DNA of 13,655 bases from contig CANIMM010000052.1 in the NCBI GenBank assembly GCA_947468255.1, forward strand, positions 1 through 13,655, read 5' to 3'. This document shows, piece by piece, positions 6,700 to 13,057 of this stretch (position 1 is its first letter; every line of letters begins with the position of its first letter). Origin of the DNA: Chitinophagaceae bacterium (lineage in GTDB: Bacteria; Bacteroidota; Bacteroidia; Chitinophagales; Chitinophagaceae). The notes under the pieces are model-generated. The model saw only the letters and a program-made list of their open reading frames with translations. It did no database searches and was not told the origin of the DNA. The position numbers and the translations under genes are program-made.

Positions 6700-7440
6700 T
6701 TACACGCTATTCCAAATCTTCCAGCTTGCCTCTGCCTGAATCAATAACATATCATAACCGTTTTGAGTGATCGCCCCCTGTGCTTCTCCCTTTTGTAAAA
6801 AAAGGGTCTTTGCTGGTTTGTACACTAGGTCATATAAATAATGGTGGGGAGTAAGTAAATGATAGGGAATATCGGGAGCCGAATCTTCATTGGGATACAT
6901 CCCCACTGGCGTACAATTAATAATGACCGTATAGTCAGACATCATTTTATTATCTATATCAGCATAATGGATGGACAGCCCATTCGAAAGAACTTGTCTT
7001 GTAACCAACAAAAATGATATTCCAAGCTTGTCAAGTACATACTGTACCGCCTTGGAAGCACCACCCGTACCTAGTACTAGCGCCTTGGTATGATGGGGTT
7101 GTAGTAATTTACCAAACGACTCTTCAAAGCCGATAATATCGGTATTGTATGCAATCAGTTTATTTCCGGAAATTTTTATACTGTTGGTGGCACCAATTTT
7201 CTTTACCTCATCCGATAATTCATCTACAAATTGAAGTACCTGTTCTTTGTAGGGTATCGTCACTCCTAATCCCTTTAGTGGGGGATTTGCCGCAATCAAG
7301 GCGGGGAATTCATCAATGGTTGGGATAGGAAAAGATTCAAAAAAACAATCTTCTAATCCTTCCCGTTCAAATTTTTCGGTAAAATATTGTTTTGAAAAAG
7401 AATGACCCAAGGGGTAACCTATTAAACCATATAATTTCAT
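6700..7440 (-). CDS. aroE: Shikimate dehydrogenase (NADP+)
   Basis: Catalyses reduction of 3-dehydroshikimate to shikimate in aromatic amino-acid synthesis. The 246-residue protein is slightly shorter than the E. coli enzyme but complete. Visible: GYPLGHSFSK (8-17), where the two Ser of SFS bind shikimate; VTIPYK (60-65) with catalytic Lys65; GATNSI (83-88); YNTDIIGF (98-105) with catalytic Asp101; the nucleotide-binding loop GTGGASK (124-130); NCTPVGMYP (175-183); and NGYDMLLIQAEASW (227-240), in which Gln235 is the usual substrate-binding residue. The customary NRT motif for the NADPH phosphate appears as VTRQ (146-149), so cofactor preference is not certain. It begins seven bases after the stop of the ComA-like gene and is almost surely cotranscribed with it. 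Confidence 0.95.
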   Translation of the reverse strand: MKLYGLIGYPLGHSFSKQYFTEKFEREGLEDCFFESFPIPTIDEFPALIAANPPLKGLGVTIPYKEQVLQFVDELSDEVKKIGATNSIKISGNKLIAYNTDIIGFEESFGKLLQPHHTKALVLGTGGASKAVQYVLDKLGISFLLVTRQVLSNGLSIHYADIDNKMMSDYTVIINCTPVGMYPNEDSAPDIPYHLLTPHHYLYDLVYKPAKTLFLQKGEAQGAITQNGYDMLLIQAEASWKIWNSV

Positions 7441-7447
7441 TCTTTAC

Positions 7448-8209
7448 TTATTTGTTGAGATATAATTCAAATGTATCCCCTCTTAATCCAATGCGCATTG
7501 TTTCCAATGCAATCACTTCGCTGGGAGCTATATTGCCTAGATTTACATTACAACCTATTAATTCCAAAAAGTAAAGCTGCTGGGCCTTTTGAGGTGCTTC
7601 CCATAATATTTTTTGTTCGGGAATCTGGGTAAGTATTTCCTGTACCAGCCCCTCTCTCACTTCACCTGAGCCACGATAAATACCCACATTCCCCGCTTCC
7701 CTAGCTTCCGCAATAACATAGGTAGAACCTGCTTCCAATTCTGCACGCATTAATTCAATCCATTTATAGGGCGGAATAATATGTGCTGCATCCTTGCTGC
7801 CTACTTCGCTTAACACAGTGCCGTACTTCGTTAATTTTTCGATATAACCACATTTTTCAGCATGCGGAATAGAAATCGAGCCATCACTCACTTCCATGTA
7901 GCTGATTCCAAATTCCTTACAAACATTGATGTAATCTTCAAATTGATTTCTTACCAAAAAGGCTTCAAACAAAGTGCCCCCAAAGTAAACGGGCACATCA
8001 TAGGATCGATACACTTCAAGTTTTTCCCTTAAGGTGGGAGTTACGTAAGAAGTGCCAAAACCTAGTTTCACAACATCTACATGAGGGTAAGATACACTCA
8101 TGAAGTTTTTTGCCTCCTGAACACTCAATCCCTTATCCATTACCATCGTAATTCCATTTTGACGGGGCCTTTCCGTACGTTCAGGCATTTGTGTTAAATT
8201 GAAATTCAT
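7448..8209 (-). CDS. comA: Phosphosulfolactate synthase, ComA family
   Basis: The family adds sulfite to phosphoenolpyruvate to give (2R)-3-phosphosulfolactate: the first step of coenzyme M synthesis in methanogens, and of sulfolactate formation by the Bacillus homologue YitD. The 253-residue TIM-barrel protein shows the family's most conserved blocks: GITMVMDKGLS (19-29), DVVKLGFGTSYV (45-56), YFGGTLFEAF (75-84), YMEVSDGSISIP (104-115), VLSEVGSKD (132-140), VIAEAREAG (165-173), LWEAPQKAQQ (202-211) and NVNLGNIAPSEVIALETMRIGLRGDTF (221-247 approx.). These argue for a genuine ComA rather than the divergent plant HSA32-like branch. Bacteroidota do not make coenzyme M, so sulfolactate, or cysteate for sulfonolipids, are candidate products (inference). 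It lies between the TPR gene (81 bases upstream) and aroE (7 bases downstream), with a candidate promoter of its own. Confidence 0.88.
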   Translation of the reverse strand: MNFNLTQMPERTERPRQNGITMVMDKGLSVQEAKNFMSVSYPHVDVVKLGFGTSYVTPTLREKLEVYRSYDVPVYFGGTLFEAFLVRNQFEDYINVCKEFGISYMEVSDGSISIPHAEKCGYIEKLTKYGTVLSEVGSKDAAHIIPPYKWIELMRAELEAGSTYVIAEAREAGNVGIYRGSGEVREGLVQEILTQIPEQKILWEAPQKAQQLYFLELIGCNVNLGNIAPSEVIALETMRIGLRGDTFELYLNK

Positions 8210-8230
8210 ATAGGATTTTTAATGAAGCCG

Positions 8231-8238
8231 CAAAGATA
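8231..8238 (-). promoter_or_regulatory. Possible -7 element before the ComA-family gene
   Basis: On the minus strand TATCTTTG matches TAnnTTTG and lies 21 bases before ATG 8209, within the 81-base gap after the TPR gene. No clear -33 TTG accompanies it. It could drive comA-aroE independently of the TPR gene. Confidence 0.4.
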
Positions 8239-8290
8239 ACCAAAGCGTATTAAATAGGAATGAATTGGAAAACTAACAAAAAAAGGGGGG

Positions 8291-9712
8291 CTAAATAGAT
8301 TTACCCCGCTTTAGCCGGGCAATTACATCTACCACTAATTGATTCTGCAATAAGGATGGGCTCAATTCAATCAGCTTTTTAATCAGTTTGGGGTTTTTAT
8401 CCATTGCGAGTTCCAATTGCAGTATCGCTTCTTTTGACTTACCAAGGGCAAACAAAAAAGCAGCCTTGTAATAAATAAATATTGGCTTTATATTCGTGAG
8501 TACTAAGGCATGTTCCACATATTCAAGCCCCTCTTCAAAACAGCTGGCATTGTACAAGCACTTCAGCAATTCCATCCAGCCATTGCTATTTTTAGGTTTG
8601 GACCGTACCACGTTGCCAAAATATTGAACTGCTTGTTCTATTTTGCCCTGCTCCATCAAGCACTGCCCCATAGCAAGATTATATTCAGGCTGCATCTTGT
8701 GGATTCGCATAGCGATATGCAGATTTTTGATAGCACTTTCCCATATCCCCTCATTCATATAGGTACAGGCAATTTTATAAAAGAGTTGGGTATCTTCTTG
8801 GTTTAGATGGGTAGCTTTTCGATAATTGGATCTTGCCTGGGCATAGTTTTGAAGTTTATCAAAACAATGTGCAATGGCCTCGTAAATCACATCTTCGGGT
8901 CTTGCCAGTTCCAGTACTTTTTGCAAGGCCTCAATCGCATCCTTATATTTCCTTAACCTCAAATAGGCGTCCCCCATATTGCGCCATGCATAGTCAAATT
9001 TTTCATCGATGGCGATTGCATACTTATACGCATCTATTGCTTTCTCATATAATTTGATTCCCTGATATGCTGCTGCCAAATTAAACCAGGCCAATTCGCT
9101 GAAAGGGTGCTCGTCAATAATTTGCTGGTGCAGCCTTATTCCTTCTTCATTACGCCCTGTAAAATCTGTCCAAAAGCAAATTTTATATAAGGCCTCTTCA
9201 TTCAGCGGCTCCAGTTCCAAGATCATTTTCATACAATCAAATACCTTGTCGAAATTTTCATAATCATCATGAACATCTGCTAATTCAAAAAGAAGTTCAA
9301 TTTTTTCATCCCCCTCAAAATAATCCAATGCTGTTTCCAATACAGTTGCTGCCTTAATATGCTGATCCAAGGCAAGCAAGGCGTCGGTCCTCAAAATGTA
9401 TAGGTTGATATCCCGGTTATCTAATAAAGCCGCCTGGTCTAGGAAATAAAGCGCTTGCTTGTATTTTTTACTTGCAATGAGTAAATCACATTTTTTCAAT
9501 AAAAGGGAGGAGGAATAAGGGTACTGCTCTACGGCAAACTTGGCAGCCTCTAGGGATAGTGCTAACTGGTCTTTTTCATCAAAATAGTCAATTATTTTCT
9601 CGAAAGCATCTTCATCAATAAAAGAGTGACTGATGCCAGCTTTTAGATTATCGTACTGGTGCAATAATTCTCTCAGTTCTTCCCGGTCTTGTCGATAAGG
9701 GTATTTACTCAT
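8291..9712 (-). CDS. Tetratricopeptide repeat protein, cytoplasmic
   Basis: A 473-residue protein made almost entirely of helical TPR units of about 34 residues from roughly 60 to 440. The clearest are at 206-235 (AWFNLAAAYQGIKLYEKAIDAYKYA), 241-268 (YAWRNMGDAYLRLRKYKDAIEALQKV), 309-337 (QLFYKIACTYMNEGIWESAIKNLHIA) and 342-369. It has no signal peptide or membrane helix, so it is likely a soluble protein-protein interaction scaffold. The function is unknown. It is the first gene of a minus-strand group with comA and aroE. Its upstream region is shared with the divergent small secreted protein gene; TTG, 20 bases, TACTTTAC on the minus strand before it is only a weak promoter match. Confidence 0.88.
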   Translation of the reverse strand: MSKYPYRQDREELRELLHQYDNLKAGISHSFIDEDAFEKIIDYFDEKDQLALSLEAAKFAVEQYPYSSSLLLKKCDLLIASKKYKQALYFLDQAALLDNRDINLYILRTDALLALDQHIKAATVLETALDYFEGDEKIELLFELADVHDDYENFDKVFDCMKMILELEPLNEEALYKICFWTDFTGRNEEGIRLHQQIIDEHPFSELAWFNLAAAYQGIKLYEKAIDAYKYAIAIDEKFDYAWRNMGDAYLRLRKYKDAIEALQKVLELARPEDVIYEAIAHCFDKLQNYAQARSNYRKATHLNQEDTQLFYKIACTYMNEGIWESAIKNLHIAMRIHKMQPEYNLAMGQCLMEQGKIEQAVQYFGNVVRSKPKNSNGWMELLKCLYNASCFEEGLEYVEHALVLTNIKPIFIYYKAAFLFALGKSKEAILQLELAMDKNPKLIKKLIELSPSLLQNQLVVDVIARLKRGKSI

Positions 9713-9813
9713 GGGCTAAAGGGTTACTGTAAAGTACACCATTTTAAACAAATTTTCAATTTTATGCTGGTTTTTTAAACCTTTACCCCAAAAAAAGGTC
9801 AAAAAGCTGAAAA

Positions 9814-9849
9814 TTGATTATAAAAAAACGAAAAGAAATTCTATATTTG
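9814..9849 (+). promoter_or_regulatory. Candidate promoter for the small secreted protein gene
   Basis: TATATTTG (9842-9849) is an exact TAnnTTTG match, 19 bases before the ATG at 9869. A TTG at 9814-9816 stands 25 bases upstream, longer than the usual spacing, so the -33 part is doubtful. Confidence 0.45.
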
Positions 9850-9868
9850 TAAAGTTAAACTTATTTAA

Positions 9869-10219
9869 ATGAACACCTTCACCAAACAACTACTTGCTTT
9901 TACTATACTGATCAGTATAGTTTCTGATGTATTCGCGGACAGGGTCTTTGGAAAAAAAATTAAAAATAAGATTACCCTAAACTTAAATATTCCTTCCACC
10001 ATAAAGAATGCGATTGGCTTTAACCTTAAAACAGGCTTAGCCTACAAAGGCAGTTTAATCAGCACCCATTCAAATATGGGAAGTGCAATTATTAATACTT
10101 CTTTATCTACCTACCAAAAGGGAAATACAATATACATTGTACCTTACAAGAATAAATTAACTGTTCCTGAAATTAGACAAGGCTATTCTGGAATAAAAAT
10201 CATCTTAAGGAAGAAATAA
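9869..10219 (+). CDS. Small secreted basic protein of unknown function
   Basis: A 116-residue protein with a signal peptide: Lys6, a hydrophobic core (8-19, LLAFTILISIVS) and a probable cleavage after VFA at position 23, leaving a mature chain of about 93 residues beginning DRVFGKK. The mature part is rich in Lys, Asn, Ile and Thr, has no Cys, and alternates polar and hydrophobic residues in a way that suggests beta structure (NKITLNLNI, AIINTSLSTYQKGNTIYIVPY). I do not recognise a domain. The gene stands alone, diverging from the TPR gene and converging on the GLPGLI-like gene, with its own candidate promoter and a perfect 21-bp terminator hairpin directly behind it. A real gene is supported by the signal peptide, promoter and terminator. 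Confidence 0.75.
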   Translation: MNTFTKQLLAFTILISIVSDVFADRVFGKKIKNKITLNLNIPSTIKNAIGFNLKTGLAYKGSLISTHSNMGSAIINTSLSTYQKGNTIYIVPYKNKLTVPEIRQGYSGIKIILRKK

Positions 10220-10230
10220 ATTAGCTTTTT

Positions 10231-10274
10231 CAAATAAAAATCCCCTTACTTCAAAGTAAGGGGATTTTTATTTG
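10231..10274. terminator. Bidirectional intrinsic terminator, 21-bp perfect stem
   Basis: Arms 10231-10251 and 10254-10274 are perfect inverted repeats around a two-base centre (CA at 10252-10253). The core CCCCTTACTT / AAGTAAGGGG is flanked by A-rich and T-rich tails, so it can end transcription from either side. It sits between the convergent small secreted protein gene and the GLPGLI-like gene. Confidence 0.9.
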
Positions 10275-10318
10275 AGCGCCCTTGATACACAGTCTGGCTT
10301 GATTGCCCTTGTTATTAT

Positions 10319-10987
10319 TTACTGCCCCGCTTTCCCCTTTTTATTTTCCTCATACGTCATCATACGATATCCAGTTTGAGGATACTCAAATTTTGAGGAA
10401 GGCACGGTGTTAAAATCAATAGAAGTTAATTTATAACTAAAAAAAAGTGCTGCCGTTTCCAATTCATATTCCAATGGAAACCCCGGTAAATTTGAAAATG
10501 CCTTATCGTAGTCCTTGTTGATAGCAACCAATTCAGGGGTATAATAAACAGCAATGGATGAGCCATCTTTCAATTGAGCGATTGCCCGCTTGCAATGGTA
10601 TCCGCCAATAACTTTTGATTCACTGGTATTTTCAAATACGATTCCCTCAAATTTTTTATTTCTTTCATCCCAATTTTCCTTCGTAAGCAGGATCATCAAC
10701 TTTTGACCGCTATATTCTTTTAATATGGCAGCATTACCGGTTTTGGAATTATAGATAGTGGTTTCTGTTCCCATTGAAGTTTTCATATCTATCCTACTAA
10801 GCCCTCCTTTTAGATACCTTGTTGATGTAGCTCCTGCAAATCCATTATCGGGCTTATTTTCCTTGGCACGTGATTGCAAGGAAATTTCGTAGGTAATGGT
10901 ACCCTCTGAGATTGTTTTTTGTGCATAGCTTGCAGTAGATAGCAGCAGCGTAAAAAACAGAAAAAGAAAAATTACATTAGTTTTCAT
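10319..10987 (-). CDS. Secreted GLPGLI/DUF4412-like protein of unknown function
   Basis: A 222-residue protein with a clear signal peptide (Lys2, hydrophobic core 5-18, cleavage near SYAQ at 20-23). The mature part begins with a beta-rich start, EGTITYEISLQ, and includes YLKGGLSRIDM, TTIYNSKTGNAAILKEYSGQK, GGYHCKRAIAQLKDG, VYYTPELV and NLPGFPLEYE, an arrangement resembling GLPGLI or DUF4412-type proteins that are common in Bacteroidota. The family assignment is by pattern only and no activity is known. The frame is open further upstream to TTG 11014, but ATG 10987 starts directly before the signal peptide and is preferred. It is separated from yidC by a strong hairpin, so it is probably transcribed alone; the sequence TATCTTTA within 48 bases upstream is a weak promoter candidate. 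Confidence 0.75.
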   Translation of the reverse strand: MKTNVIFLFLFFTLLLSTASYAQKTISEGTITYEISLQSRAKENKPDNGFAGATSTRYLKGGLSRIDMKTSMGTETTIYNSKTGNAAILKEYSGQKLMILLTKENWDERNKKFEGIVFENTSESKVIGGYHCKRAIAQLKDGSSIAVYYTPELVAINKDYDKAFSNLPGFPLEYELETAALFFSYKLTSIDFNTVPSSKFEYPQTGYRMMTYEENKKGKAGQ

Positions 10988-11034
10988 TTCAACGTATTTT
11001 AATAAAGATAACAAAATTCGCTGCCAAAAATATG

Positions 11035-11087
11035 AAAATTACAACAGCCCGCAACGCTGATAGGCGAATGCGGGCTGTTGTAATTTT
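11035..11087 (-). terminator. Intrinsic terminator after yidC
   Basis: Arms 11035-11053 and 11069-11087 are perfect 19-bp inverted repeats around a 15-base loop, with a G+C-rich core CAGCCCGCA / TGCGGGCTG and A/T ends giving a U-run on the minus strand. It starts 15 bases after the yidC stop and separates yidC from the secreted protein gene. Confidence 0.85.
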
Positions 11088-11102
11088 GCCAAAAAGGCTA
11101 CA

Positions 11103-12944
11103 TTATTTCTTGGTTTTATTTTTTAAATCCTGAACCTTCTGGTTGGCATCCTGCATAGCCTGTATTTTTTCCTGAAGTTTGCTTTGCTTAACAGGCTTCT
11201 TTCTATTAATTTCAATCTGCGCCAAAATCTTATCGTGGTCAATAATATACTTCTGAATAACGATTTGAAGGATAAGGGTAATGGTATTTGAAATGGTATA
11301 ATACCAAGTTAACGCCGCCGGTAGCATGTTAAACACCCCCAGTAACATCACTGGAAATATATAGGGCATGTACTTCATTACAGGATTGGAATTGTCCTGC
11401 ATACTGCTCATGCTGTAAATTGAAATGAGTAAGCTGGTAAGCGTTGCCGTTATCGTAAATAAGCTGATATGATCACCATAAAAAGGGATTGAGAATGGTA
11501 GGTTATAAATAGAATCATAGGCAGCCAGATCCTTTGCCCAAAGAAAATTTTCTCCCCTCAATGAAATATTGCTTTGAAAGAAATAATATAACGACATAAA
11601 GATGGGAATTTGTAACAGTGCGGGAAGGCAACCTCCCAATGGGCTCACTCCTGCTGATTTCCAAAGCTTCATTTGATCCATACTAAATGCCTGCTTATCT
11701 TCTCCGTGCTTATCCTTGAGTTTGTCAATTTCTGGCTTTAGCGCTTTCATCTTGGCACCACTAACATAACTTTTATAGAGAATGGGCGAAGTAAGCAACC
11801 TTATAAAAAGAGTCAACAATAGAATAACAATCCCCATACTAGCCACATTCTTTCTTAGCAGGTCAAATACGGGTAAAAGAAGATGGCGGTTAATGTATTT
11901 TACAAATGCAAACACGCCGCTACCGTAGGGTACAATACTTTCCATTTGATTTCCGTAGGCCTTTAGTATATTGTAATCACTAGGGCCATAATATAACTGT
12001 AATGGAATTTGTGCCGATCTTCCTGAAGGCACATTGATCCTGAAATTAGCAGCTGTTTGGGCGATAATATGAAGTGCTGTGTCAGTAGGAACCACCCACT
12101 TTAGTTCTGCTGATGGGAATTTATTTTTATTGAGCAAAGTGGTTATAAAAAACTGTTGCTTAATAGCGATCCAGTCCACTGCTTTTTCAAACCTCTTAGT
12201 ATTTCCAGAGCCTATCATTTCAAAATCAAAATTCCCTTCACTTACCTGTGCGATATGAGTTTGTTGCCTTTCATAGGTCATGTCTTTTTCTACTCGCTCC
12301 GTTTGAGTTTGCCAAAGTAAATTAATGGATTGCTGTGTTACCAATTGATCAGCTCCCTCCAAATTGATTGAAAAATCAATCATGTACTCATTTGGATGCA
12401 AAGTGAAAAGGTGAGACACTTGCTGTTTCCCTGAAGAATCTTGTATACTAAAGCTCAGCGTTTGGCTTTTATCTGCATTGGTAACTATGGCAGCGGAGGT
12501 AAATAGCAGATCGCCGGTTGCCGCTGTTTGCTGATTTCCTGAGTTAATCGAGTAGGAGATTTTATTAAATGATCCTTTTTGCAAAACAATCGGTTTGCCG
12601 TCTAGGGTACTATACTTTTTTAACTCTACTGTTTTTGGCTGAGCCCCTTTATTGGTAAATGTAACCTTCATGACTTCATTTTCCACCACCGTCAATTGCT
12701 CGGGCTGATTCAAAAAAGCCTGAAAACCTCCAGCAGACTGAATTTTACGCATGGTGTCAGCAGTCAAGGAGTCCTTCATTACAGCAATACGGTCTACCTT
12801 AGGCCTCATTTTGGCAATGGAGTCAGTTATTCTTTTTTGCTGAACAAGGTAAGCTTGATTATCCTTGCTGTTGAAATAAAACATCCCCATTAAAAGCATC
12901 CCAATCAGCACAAATCCAATCACTGTATTTCTATCCATTCCCAT
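11103..12944 (-). CDS. yidC: Membrane protein insertase YidC
   Basis: Inserts and folds inner-membrane proteins, alone or with SecYEG. The 613-residue protein has the Gram-negative plan: N-terminal helix at about 6-24, a large periplasmic domain (about 30-345), and the Oxa1/YidC core (about 350-570) with membrane helices. The core contains MGIVILLLTLFIRLLTSPIL (370-389) with the conserved groove Arg382, the cytoplasmic coiled region KMKALKPEIDKLKDKHGEDK (398-417), and SPLGGCLPALLQIPIFMSLYYFF (434-456), the family's diagnostic block. The tail after 575 is Lys-rich and cytoplasmic, probably contacting the ribosome. Start is ATG 12944 (MGMDRNTVIG); ATG 12938, giving the common MDRNTVIG beginning, is equally possible. 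A candidate promoter precedes it and strong hairpins lie on both sides, so it is probably monocistronic. Confidence 0.96.
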   Translation of the reverse strand: MGMDRNTVIGFVLIGMLLMGMFYFNSKDNQAYLVQQKRITDSIAKMRPKVDRIAVMKDSLTADTMRKIQSAGGFQAFLNQPEQLTVVENEVMKVTFTNKGAQPKTVELKKYSTLDGKPIVLQKGSFNKISYSINSGNQQTAATGDLLFTSAAIVTNADKSQTLSFSIQDSSGKQQVSHLFTLHPNEYMIDFSINLEGADQLVTQQSINLLWQTQTERVEKDMTYERQQTHIAQVSEGNFDFEMIGSGNTKRFEKAVDWIAIKQQFFITTLLNKNKFPSAELKWVVPTDTALHIIAQTAANFRINVPSGRSAQIPLQLYYGPSDYNILKAYGNQMESIVPYGSGVFAFVKYINRHLLLPVFDLLRKNVASMGIVILLLTLFIRLLTSPILYKSYVSGAKMKALKPEIDKLKDKHGEDKQAFSMDQMKLWKSAGVSPLGGCLPALLQIPIFMSLYYFFQSNISLRGENFLWAKDLAAYDSIYNLPFSIPFYGDHISLFTITATLTSLLISIYSMSSMQDNSNPVMKYMPYIFPVMLLGVFNMLPAALTWYYTISNTITLILQIVIQKYIIDHDKILAQIEINRKKPVKQSKLQEKIQAMQDANQKVQDLKNKTKK

Positions 12945-12961
12945 AAGTATAATTTAGTGAG

Positions 12962-12969
12962 CAAAGGTA
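12962..12969 (-). promoter_or_regulatory. Possible -7 element before yidC
   Basis: TACCTTTG on the minus strand fits TAnnTTTG and ends 17 bases before ATG 12944. It lies downstream of the L25 terminator, consistent with separate transcription of yidC. No TTG at the -33 position was found. Confidence 0.45.
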
Positions 12970-13003
12970 ATTAAAGTTTAGAGTTATCGTTTGAAGTTTA
13001 GAT

Positions 13004-13043
13004 TAAATATAAAAGCCCCGAAAATTCGGGGCTTTTATATTTA
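13004..13043 (-). terminator. Intrinsic terminator after the L25 gene
   Basis: Arms 13004-13022 and 13025-13043 form a perfect 19-bp stem around two bases, with core AAAAGCCCCGAA / TTCGGGGCTTTT and A/T tails on both sides. It lies 14 bases past the L25 stop. The symmetry means it could act in both directions, but only minus-strand genes flank it. Confidence 0.9.
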
Positions 13044-13057
13044 TACAACATTTTTGC

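Noticed and set aside
8510..9057. Plus-strand reading frames of 98 and 74 codons inside the TPR gene
   Set aside because: They lie opposite clear TPR coding sequence, lack promoters and have no protein-like features.
10988..11014. TTG start extending the secreted protein by nine residues
   Set aside because: The added MLSLLKYVE stretch lies before a proper ATG that directly begins the signal peptide.
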